DNA from: JBLXBZ01 sp048265185
Lineage (GTDB): Bacteria; Pseudomonadota; Alphaproteobacteria; Rhizobiales; Stappiaceae
Direction of reading: 5' to 3'
Assembly (NCBI GenBank): GCA_048265185.1
Contig: JBLXBZ010000003.1
Location: forward strand, 62,001 to 126,000
Length of the DNA stretch: 64,000 bases
Below the pieces are notes generated by a model. That model was not told where the DNA came from and made no database searches. It saw nothing but the letters and a program-made list of their open reading frames with translations. This document shows, piece by piece, positions 16,573-22,906 of the stretch. Positions within the stretch are counted from its first letter, which is position 1. Every line of letters begins with the position of its first letter. A program made the translations under genes and the position numbers.

Positions 16573-17565
16573 CTACCTATGGCTTGAAACAGCGCCGTAG
16601 CTGGTGAAGGTCGTCATGACGTGATCATGGCCGAGGTTTTGACTCCATGCCTTGAACTCTTCCGGTGTCCGGCACATCTGCTGTCCGATACCTACGAGCG
16701 TGTTACGGAAACTGTGCGGATTGAAATAGGGAAGCCCAGCACCTTCGAACGCCCCTTTGAATATTTTGCGGATGGCTCCGGCGTTCGACCAATGGTCACA
16801 CGTCAGGCCCAGCGCGGCAAAGCCGCCTTGATCTGCAACGCCAACCTTAGTTGACGGGAAAAGGGGGGCATCTCGGCCATAGAGGCGTTCGATTGTCAGA
16901 AAGCCAATCCAGTCGCGCACAATCTGCTCAACGCCTTCACCTGCCGGGAAAAAACAAGTGATTATGGTCTTGCGGTTTTTGGTGCGCACCTCGCGCGCAT
17001 CCTGAAACACCGTCCGACTTTGCAGGTTGACGTGCTTGAGCTTGAGTGAAGCCAGCGCATCGTCACGCACGCCGGTCAGGAACGTAAACGCAATCAGCGC
17101 ACGGTTTCGCTTTTCGATATCGGTCTCGGCCTTCATCGAACCCAAAACATGCCGGATTTGCCCGGCGCTGGGCACGGGCTTCTCGCGCTTGGCTGTCGCG
17201 ATCCGTGTGTCATTGGCTGACATGTTGAAATAGTCAGAATCCGAATAGCTGATCCTGGATTTGTAGCCCGGTTGCCCCGCCAACCAGTGAAAGAACGCTT
17301 TCACATGATTAAGCCGAGAGCGCATTGTGGCTATTGCCAGTGGCTTGCCGGTTTCAGGATTGATATGATCCGACATGTCGCGCTTGAACTTGCGCGCCTG
17401 TTCGATGTGGAAGGCTGCAAAATCCTTGTATCCGGTTGACCGTTCAAAGAGCGCTATGGCTGCCGCAACCTGGTCCGTGGTCTTGTCGGACATACGCTTC
17501 GCCTCTTCCAGATAGGCCAGGTAATGGCGCTTGATGCGTTCGTTTTTCGGGTGGTGCTTACGCAT
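16573..17565 (-). CDS. Tyrosine recombinase (second integrase), probably C-terminally truncated by TAG
   Basis: About 330 residues with a SAM-like N-terminal DNA-binding domain (to about residue 130) and a catalytic domain: Arg in TGVRDDALASL, HSFRN (H-x-x-R), a third His in LGHDHVM and the nucleophile Tyr in TTFTSYGAVSSHR. ATG 17565 overlaps the upstream gene's stop and has AAAGGAG 10 nt before it. After the TAG at 16573-16575 the same frame stays open for 34 more sense codons to a TGA at 16468-16470, with coding-like composition (AEILGEMFANNS...). Related recombinases often continue with a Q-A-E-I-type helix, so CAG to TAG is likely. The catalytic residues precede the stop, so activity may be kept. 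Confidence 0.85.
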   Translation of the reverse strand: MRKHHPKNERIKRHYLAYLEEAKRMSDKTTDQVAAAIALFERSTGYKDFAAFHIEQARKFKRDMSDHINPETGKPLAIATMRSRLNHVKAFFHWLAGQPGYKSRISYSDSDYFNMSANDTRIATAKREKPVPSAGQIRHVLGSMKAETDIEKRNRALIAFTFLTGVRDDALASLKLKHVNLQSRTVFQDAREVRTKNRKTIITCFFPAGEGVEQIVRDWIGFLTIERLYGRDAPLFPSTKVGVADQGGFAALGLTCDHWSNAGAIRKIFKGAFEGAGLPYFNPHSFRNTLVGIGQQMCRTPEEFKAWSQNLGHDHVMTTFTSYGAVSSHR

Positions 17566-18046
17566 GAGTTTGAAGCTCCTTTCGCAAGTGATCATTCGTA
17601 CAGGGGGAATTGCCATCAGTTAGGCGTGTTTCTGCCTGCACATCCGTCACCGTCAGAATCGCCTTCAGAGCGTTCAATCCGTCCATTGACACCCGCTTGT
17701 GCATCACTGTGGCGCAATGCTCGCACAAGGCCCTCAGATTGCCGCCTGTGGCCGTGAGGGGATGGAATTCGACTTCGTCGAAGGCCGGACGCCGTGGCGC
17801 CTTGCAGGACAAGCAGAAGCATTCATCGATCCGGCATGTCTGTTTCGGCTTGCGCCGTCCATCGAGAAAGGCCTTCAGGTCCTGTCCAAGAATCAAGACG
17901 GGTCTCTGTTCGTTGAGACAGGGAAGGCCGTCCTTCAACCAGCGCCGAACTGTTCCTTTAGCAACGCCGAGCGCGCGAGCAGCTTCGGCAATGTCGTAGC
18001 TTCGATGGCTCTTGATCCGGCGCCCGTTCGAACGCTTGCCCACCAC
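17558..18046 (-). CDS. HTH (excisionase/MerR-like) and zinc-ribbon DNA-binding protein
   Basis: A 162-residue protein. The N-terminal helix-turn-helix (SYDIAEAARALGVAKGTVRRWLKDGLP, about 17-42) resembles MerR/excisionase domains. The central region has two Cys pairs, CLSC and CEHC, about 34 residues apart, fitting a four-Cys zinc ribbon or HNH-like finger. The GTG start at 18046 lies 1 nt after the alpA stop, and the recombinase ATG overlaps its end, so the three form a tight unit. Possible roles are excision directionality factor or regulator of the element. No precise family is recognised. Confidence 0.6.
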   Translation of the reverse strand: MVGKRSNGRRIKSHRSYDIAEAARALGVAKGTVRRWLKDGLPCLNEQRPVLILGQDLKAFLDGRRKPKQTCRIDECFCLSCKAPRRPAFDEVEFHPLTATGGNLRALCEHCATVMHKRVSMDGLNALKAILTVTDVQAETRLTDGNSPCTNDHLRKELQTHA

Positions 18047-18047
18047 G

Positions 18048-18254
18048 CTAGGCTACTCCGTTTTCCAAGAGCGCGCGTATATCTTCCACGCGCCAAACGG
18101 TGATGCGCTCACCGAGCTTCACAGGCTTAGGGAAGCGCCCGTCTTTAACCCCTGCCCACCAGGTGGATTTGCTGACGGGAATAGGCCCAGTGGGGGCGAT
18201 AATGGATTTCAGCCGGAGAAAGCCGGTCTGGGGAAGTTCTGTAATGTCGGACAT
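18048..18254 (-). CDS. AlpA-family phage/element regulatory protein
   Basis: A 68-residue winged-helix excisionase-like protein with the AlpA pattern: FLRLKSIIAPTGPIPVSKSTWWAGVKDGRFPKPVKLGERITVWRVEDI. AlpA proteins activate integrase expression and promote excision of P4-like elements. It sits directly upstream of the HTH/zinc-ribbon gene and recombinase 2. Confidence 0.85.
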   Translation of the reverse strand: MSDITELPQTGFLRLKSIIAPTGPIPVSKSTWWAGVKDGRFPKPVKLGERITVWRVEDIRALLENGVA

Positions 18255-18350
18255 TGCTTCACCTCATTCGTTTGAAGATGAAGCGGTTCTAGAAGGGCCG
18301 ACAGACTCGGAGGCGGAATTGACATAATCCTAAAAGGATTAACTATGACT

Positions 18351-19127
18351 CTAGCCGTCTGGAATTTCCTTCGTGGCTTCGCGCAGCCACTTCAGGACAG
18401 TCGTTCGGTCGAGTGGAATTCCCAGAAAATCCAAATCACTACAAATATCTGTAACGGCTTTGTTTCTGTCCGAATTAGGGTCAAATGAATAACCTCGAAC
18501 CGCCATTGCGGCGACAAGCCTCATAAGACTTTGGCGCTCACGAGGTTCCAGGTTTCTAACTGGCTCGACCTTTGGAGTTTCCTGCTTGGCGATAGCATTA
18601 AGAAACGTTTCGGCGTGAATGCCTACAAAGCTGAAATTCAATTCGTGATAGAAATAAATCTCATTTCTACGGCCGTCTTCCGACGGCCTCACATCCGTCG
18701 TGTGTGCATAAATTCCAGACCGCTCGAAATCAAAGAATTTATATGCCCATAGTCGGCATGGGATTGGGTCCATCAGACTTTGTTCGGCTTCTACTATGGT
18801 CTCGTCTAATTCCGGCAGTTCGGCAATTTTCTCTTCAATATAGGTTCTCCAATCGAAATCGTTCTCGGCATTTTTTCCAACTTCCCACCCATGAAATTCC
18901 GTATTCTTCTTCCTAAAATCTAAAAAACCACGGGCGCGGATTTCACCTCGCCTGCCAAGAAGAATTAGCCTTTTCTTCGCCTGCTCAAATCTCGAAAGGT
19001 CAGGAAAGTCCTCCGCAGACCTCGCTTCTTCCCAATTTAACCAAGGGGTTTTAGTGGCGAGATACCGCACAGCGTGCGATAGGGGCATAAAACTACTGTC
19101 GCGCAAATACTCTTGAAGCTGCTCCAA
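18351..19127 (-). CDS. Unknown 258-residue element-borne protein
   Basis: Not recognised. The sequence is soluble, charged and Trp/Tyr-rich, with no signal peptide or membrane segment. Residues 1-60 contain a helical segment with Trp-Glu pairs (PWLNWEEARSAEDF), the middle has a positively charged stretch (AKKRLILLGRRGEIRARG), and the C-terminal 60 residues (RQSLMRLVAAMAVRGYSFD, then DLDFLGIPLDRTTVLKWLREA) look like a folded helical domain seen in proteins of alphaproteobacterial elements. It starts 12 nt after the integrase stop and is likely co-transcribed. Such cargo next to an integrase can be regulatory or defensive; nothing here decides. Confidence 0.7.
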   Translation of the reverse strand: MEQLQEYLRDSSFMPLSHAVRYLATKTPWLNWEEARSAEDFPDLSRFEQAKKRLILLGRRGEIRARGFLDFRKKNTEFHGWEVGKNAENDFDWRTYIEEKIAELPELDETIVEAEQSLMDPIPCRLWAYKFFDFERSGIYAHTTDVRPSEDGRRNEIYFYHELNFSFVGIHAETFLNAIAKQETPKVEPVRNLEPRERQSLMRLVAAMAVRGYSFDPNSDRNKAVTDICSDLDFLGIPLDRTTVLKWLREATKEIPDG

Positions 19128-19139
19128 AATGTTCCACTT

Positions 19140-20333
19140 TCAATTTGCCAATTCGTAGATTTCCCCTGCCCACCACTCTGCCATCTTTACTCGTTCATCC
19201 CAATAGGCAGCACGATGATAGGCTCGACGCACTTCGTCAGCGCCAACGTGACCCAGCTCAGCCTCAATAGCATCCGGATTCCACTGGCCGCTTTCGTTGA
19301 GAAGCGTCGAGGCGGTTGCCCGGAAGCCGTGTGAGGTCATTTCCTCCTTGGTGAAGCCCATCCGGCGCAAGGCTGCGTTCAAGGTGTTTTCGCTGATCGG
19401 ACGCTTTGGAGATGAAACGGACGGGAAGGCAATCGGCCGGTGTCCAGTCAACTTGTGCAGATCTTGAAGAATTTCGGCTGCGGCACCTGGAAGGGGCTTC
19501 TTGTGCTCCCGGCGCATTTTGGTTCGTGACGCGGGGATTGTCCTGGTGGCCTTTGCCAGATCGAATTCAGCCCATTCGGCCAGTCTTAGTTCTCCGGGAC
19601 GCGGATAGAGTAGCGCCATCAGCTTGAGCGCGGCGCGGGTCTCGTAAGAGCCTTCGTATTCCCAGATGCAGCGAATGAGCCCTGCCAAGCGCTGCCAGTC
19701 GGTGATCGCGGCCCTGTGGACCACCTTGGGCGCCGTGAGCGCTCCTTTGAGACCGAATGTCGGATCGTTCTCCGCGCGGGCCGTGGCAATGGCAAACCGG
19801 AACACCTGTCCGACTGTGGCCCGAAGCCGTCGCGCGGTTTCGTAATTGCCTTGCCCCTCCACCTTGCGCAACACGGCGAGAATTTCGGACGCACTGATAT
19901 CCTTGATCGGACGGCGTTCAAGCGCCGGGCGTGCAAGACTGAGCACCCACTGTTTCTTGTCGAGCGTCCTCTTTGCCTTGCCTTCTCGGGTTTCCTTTTT
20001 CAGAAGCTCGTCGGCAATCGCGCCGAAGGTGTTGCCGTGAGCAACCTTGGCTTCGGCTTTTTCGACCTTCTGTTGCTGAGACGGATCGATACCAACAACG
20101 AGCTGGCCTTTCGCCAAATCGCGTTTTTGACGGGCAACTGCCAAAGTCACATGAGGATAGGCACCCAATGCCAGCGTCTTTTGACTACCTGCAAACCTGT
20201 AAGAGAACCGCCAGAGCCGGGAACCGTTTGGAGTCAACAACAGGTGTAAACCCGCCCCATCGCTCACTTTTTTGGGTTTTTCAGGCGTCTTGAAACTGCG
20301 GATTTGCCGGTCAGTCAAAGGCATTTTTGGCAC
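19140..20333 (-). CDS. int: P4-type tyrosine integrase (tRNA-Leu-specific)
   Basis: A 397-residue integrase with the DUF4102-type N-terminal arm-binding domain (LTDRQIRSFKTPEKPKKVSDGAGLHLLLTPNGSRLWRFSYRF), a core-binding domain (about 105-185) and the catalytic domain: Arg in LYPRPGELR, HGFRATAST (H-x-x-R), LGHVGADEV and the Tyr in AYHRAAYW. This family integrates into tRNA 3' ends. The gene ends up beside tRNA-Leu, with the ATACCAACAA repeats between its start and the tRNA, as expected of attP structure. Confidence 0.94.
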   Translation of the reverse strand: MPKMPLTDRQIRSFKTPEKPKKVSDGAGLHLLLTPNGSRLWRFSYRFAGSQKTLALGAYPHVTLAVARQKRDLAKGQLVVGIDPSQQQKVEKAEAKVAHGNTFGAIADELLKKETREGKAKRTLDKKQWVLSLARPALERRPIKDISASEILAVLRKVEGQGNYETARRLRATVGQVFRFAIATARAENDPTFGLKGALTAPKVVHRAAITDWQRLAGLIRCIWEYEGSYETRAALKLMALLYPRPGELRLAEWAEFDLAKATRTIPASRTKMRREHKKPLPGAAAEILQDLHKLTGHRPIAFPSVSSPKRPISENTLNAALRRMGFTKEEMTSHGFRATASTLLNESGQWNPDAIEAELGHVGADEVRRAYHRAAYWDERVKMAEWWAGEIYELAN

Positions 20334-20336
20334 CTC

Positions 20337-20428
20337 ATACCAACAATCGCGGTTTCAGATACCAACAATTGTGGCCCGTTCTGGGTGGATGCCAACAAAT
20401 ATACCAACAAATGTACCGGATACCAATA
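20337..20428 (+). repeat. Right-end arm-type repeats (ATACCAACAA family, five copies)
   Basis: Copies at 20337-20346, 20359-20368, 20389-20398 (ATGCCAACAA), 20401-20410 and a shorter one at 20420-20428 (ATACCAATA), all in the same orientation. They lie between the integrase start and the tRNA and match the motif at the element's left end, so they are best explained as arm-type integrase-binding sites. Confidence 0.7.
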
Positions 20429-20460
20429 CCCCCCGTTGGACGGCACCGGACGCCAGACAC

Positions 20461-20492
20461 AAAAAAAACTCTGGCGAACCGGAGTTTTTTTT
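20461..20492. terminator. Bidirectional terminator downstream of tRNA-Leu
   Basis: Eight A, CTCTGG, loop CGAA, CCGGAG, eight T. It would stop tRNA-Leu transcription on the minus strand and also plus-strand read-through. It lies inside the element, so the element supplies the tRNA with a new terminator. Confidence 0.75.
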
Positions 20493-20532
20493 GAGTGTTT
20501 CGGACTTTGGCAGTCCGTCCGAAACTGGCGTT

Positions 20533-20548
20533 TGGTGCCCAGAAGAGG
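20533..20548. repeat. Right attachment site within tRNA-Leu 3' end
   Basis: TGGTGCCCAGAAGAGG, the 16-nt counterpart of the left copy at 11266-11280 (one extra C). It restores the functional 3' end of the tRNA, as usual for tRNA-targeting elements. Confidence 0.65.
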
Positions 20549-20619
20549 ACTCGAACCTCCACACCCTTGCGAGTACCAGCACCTGAAGCTGGCGCGTCTA
20601 CCAATTCCGCCATCTGGGC
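20533..20619 (-). tRNA. tRNA-Leu (anticodon CAG)
   Basis: An 87-nt class II tRNA with encoded CCA. Acceptor arms GCCCAGA/TCTGGGC pair; the anticodon loop TTCAGGT in the CCAGC/GCTGG stem gives CAG. It has the long variable arm and the T loop TTCGAGT. Its 3' end (20533-20548) is duplicated at 11266-11280, making it the integration target; the gene itself is intact. Confidence 0.97.
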
Positions 20620-20861
20620 TTGAGAAGCGCTTCTAAGTCTCCCTAAGGCGCTTGTCAATGGGGGATGGCGAACATTTGTTCTTTCTACATCAGTCTTCAC
20701 AGATCGTCGCCGAAGCGTTATGAGAATGAGGCGTGAGGGATGAATTTCCCGGTGAGATTACGCGTTTTTAAAACTGTGGCTATTTTGGTGGTGGACGCGG
20801 CGTGACGCGCGTTTTAAAGACCGTAACGACGGCAGTGATGGGCATGGGAAAGGCGACAGAC

Positions 20862-21827
20862 ATGACAACGGCGCTGAATGGTAAATTGGTCACTGTTTTC
20901 GGTGGATCGGGGTTTTTGGGTCGGCATGTGGTGCAAGCGCTTGCGCGGCGCGGCTATCGCATTCGCGTCGCGGTTCGTCGGCCGGATCTCGCCGAGCACG
21001 TAAAGCCTCTCGGGGCGGTTGGCCAAATAATGCCTGTTCAGGCGAATTTGCGTTACAAATGGTCTGTTGAGCGAGCGGTCGAAGGCGCCGACGCGGTGGT
21101 TAATCTCGTCGGCGTTTTGAATGAAGCCGGTGCGCAGACATTTGACGCGGTGCAGGCTTATGGCGCCGGAACTATTGCAGAGGCCGCGGCGGCCGTTCGA
21201 GTCGTTCATGTTTCGGCTATCGGGGCTGATTTGAATTCAAAGTCGTCTTATGCCCGTTCCAAGGCTATGGGTGAAAAGGCGGTTTTTGACGCGGCGCGCG
21301 ACGCTGTCGTTTTGCGTCCATCAATTGTTTTTGGGCCGGAAGACGATTTTTTCAATCGCTTCGCCGCTATGGCCCGCCTGTCGCCTGTCCTTCCGCTCAT
21401 AGGCGGCGGAAAAACGCTTTTCCAGCCAGTTTTCGTTGGCGATGTGGCCATTGCCGTGGCGCAAGCCGTTGACGGCGATTTGAAGCAAAGCGCCATCTAT
21501 GAGCTGGGCGGGCCTGAAGAGAAGACGTTCCGGCAGTGTCTTGAATTGATGCTTGAAGTCATTCGGCGCAAGCGCCTGCTTCTTCCCGTTCCTTTTATGG
21601 CCGCGTCGGCCATGGGCAAGGTCTTGCAGCTTTTGCCAAAGCCGCTTTTGACCGCCGATCAGGTGGAGCTGTTGAAGACTGATAACGTGGTCAGCGCCGA
21701 AGCGAAAGCCGAAGGACGCGATCTCATCGGCATGGGCGCCGCGCCGCGTTCCATGGCGGCGATTTTGCCTACATATCTGGAGCGCTACCGCGAACACGGG
21801 CAATATGACGCGCATCGTCCTGCGTAA
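20862..21827 (+). CDS. NDUFA9-like NAD(P)-binding epimerase-family protein
   Basis: About 321 residues with an extended-SDR Rossmann fold: VFGGSGFLGRHVVQAL at the start, VNLVGVL in strand 4, and YARSKAMGE in place of the catalytic YxxxK. Its pattern resembles complex I subunit NDUFA9 and related ubiquinone-biosynthesis-associated proteins of alphaproteobacteria. ATG 20862 gives the usual distance to the glycine motif; earlier in-frame starts at 20838 and GTG 20802 add non-conserved sequence. It stands between the element and the sdh operon. Confidence 0.8.
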   Translation: MTTALNGKLVTVFGGSGFLGRHVVQALARRGYRIRVAVRRPDLAEHVKPLGAVGQIMPVQANLRYKWSVERAVEGADAVVNLVGVLNEAGAQTFDAVQAYGAGTIAEAAAAVRVVHVSAIGADLNSKSSYARSKAMGEKAVFDAARDAVVLRPSIVFGPEDDFFNRFAAMARLSPVLPLIGGGKTLFQPVFVGDVAIAVAQAVDGDLKQSAIYELGGPEEKTFRQCLELMLEVIRRKRLLLPVPFMAASAMGKVLQLLPKPLLTADQVELLKTDNVVSAEAKAEGRDLIGMGAAPRSMAAILPTYLERYREHGQYDAHRPA

Positions 21828-22057
21828 GGTTGATTCCGGATTGATCTGAGATTTGACGAAGCTGCGGTCGCGAAGAAATTTTCTGCGTGCGGCTTTACGC
21901 CATTTCTTTTGGCGGGTTGGGCGCACTTGTTTCGCTTTTTCGTGTGTTTTGGCGCAATCCTAATGCTTTGATCGCAGTTTTTCCGGCCATGAGGCGCTGG
22001 ATATTTTGACGTGTCGATTTTCAGGCGTTAGAACCTTATTACGAAGACCTTGATATG

Positions 22058-22073
22058 CTTACGTTTACGTAAG
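22058..22073. promoter_or_regulatory. Inverted repeat upstream of sdhC
   Basis: CTTACG-TTTA-CGTAAG, a perfect 6-bp inverted repeat 34 nt before sdhC. Similar TTTACGT-type palindromes are bound by MerR-family regulators such as LiuR. Its place fits an operator; the regulator is unknown. Confidence 0.4.
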
Positions 22074-22107
22074 TGTCATATATCAAGGGTAGCGAGGGAG
22101 ATGTCTC

Positions 22108-22506
22108 ATGTCGGACGCCAAGATGAGGGCCAGTCGGCCTCTATCGCCACACCTGCAGGTCTGGCGTTTTAGCCTGACCATGTATATGTCGATTTTACAC
22201 CGCATCACTGGCGGGGCGCTTTATTTTGGCGTTATTCTGGTGGCTTGGTGGTTGATCGCCGCTGCGGCGGGGCCGGAATATTTCGAATTTGTCAACGCGG
22301 TTTTCGGCTCTTGGATCGGACAATTGATCCTTTTCTGGTTCACTTGGGCGTTGGTGCATCACATGCTTGGCGGACTCCGTCACTTCATCTGGGACCTTGG
22401 CTCCGGTTTTGGACCTGAAGCCCGCGAATTTATGAGCCGAGCGGCGATTATCGGTTCTGTCGCGCTGACGATCCTGCTTTGGATCATCGGTTATGTGGTT
22501 CGATAG
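22108..22506 (+). CDS. sdhC: Succinate dehydrogenase cytochrome b556 subunit
   Basis: A 132-residue membrane anchor of complex II that binds heme b and ubiquinone. It opens with RPLSPHLQVWRFSLTMYMSILHRITGG, where SPHLQ, S.LHRITG and the later HHMLGGLRHFIWD are the SdhC signatures; three TM helices follow. GGGAG precedes the ATG. The unit continues sdhD, sdhA, an FkbM gene and sdhB. Confidence 0.93.
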   Translation: MSDAKMRASRPLSPHLQVWRFSLTMYMSILHRITGGALYFGVILVAWWLIAAAAGPEYFEFVNAVFGSWIGQLILFWFTWALVHHMLGGLRHFIWDLGSGFGPEAREFMSRAAIIGSVALTILLWIIGYVVR

Positions 22507-22518
22507 GGGGAGACGCAA

Positions 22519-22902
22519 ATGAGCGATATGCGCACGCCGTTGAATAAGGTTCGTGGTCTTGGTTCGGCCAAGGACGGAACGGAGCATTTCTTTCGCCAGC
22601 GAGTCACCGCCGTGGCGAATGTGTTCCTGATTTCTTTTTTTGTGATTCTGGTGATTTCTCTTCAGGGATCTAGCCACGCCGAATTCGTTGAGACTTTGTC
22701 GAATCCGATTATTGCGACTTTGATGTTGCTGGTTCTCTTGTCGGGAATTTATCACATGAAGCTCGGGATGCAGGTCATTATTGAAGACTACGTCCATGGA
22801 GAGTTCGCACGGCTTTTGGCGTTGATGGCCAATATTTTCTTTTGCGCGTTCGTCGGCCTTGCGTCGGTCTTCGCGGTGATCACAATCGGTTTCGGAGGCT
22901 GA
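22519..22902 (+). CDS. sdhD: Succinate dehydrogenase hydrophobic membrane anchor
   Basis: A 127-residue subunit with three TM segments. Conserved features are VRGLGSAKDGTEHFFRQRVTAVAN near the start and YHMKLGMQVIIEDYVHGE, which holds the heme-ligating and quinone-site residues. It starts 12 nt after sdhC with GGGGAGA upstream. Confidence 0.92.
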   Translation: MSDMRTPLNKVRGLGSAKDGTEHFFRQRVTAVANVFLISFFVILVISLQGSSHAEFVETLSNPIIATLMLLVLLSGIYHMKLGMQVIIEDYVHGEFARLLALMANIFFCAFVGLASVFAVITIGFGG

Positions 22903-22906
22903 ACAC

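Larger units (their letters stand above)
11266..20548. mobile_element. Integrative element at tRNA-Leu carrying type II-C CRISPR-Cas9 (about 9.3 kb)
   Basis: Right end: the 3' end of tRNA-Leu(CAG), with a P4-type integrase just inside. Left end: a 15-nt near-copy of the tRNA 3' end at 11266-11280, against 16 nt at 20533-20548, differing by one C. Just inside each end lie direct repeats of ATACCAACAA (about three copies left, five right), the arrangement expected for arm-type integrase sites. All protein genes inside read on the minus strand: int, unknown gene, alpA, HTH/zinc ribbon, recombinase 2, cas9, cas1, cas2. The CRISPR array and tracrRNA read on the plus strand. No conjugation or replication genes are seen, so it is probably mobilised by its integrase alone or with helpers. 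Confidence 0.75.

Noticed and set aside
20272..20700. Open frames crossing tRNA-Leu and the arm repeats on both strands
   Set aside because: They cover an intact tRNA and a terminator; the sequence shows no coding pattern.
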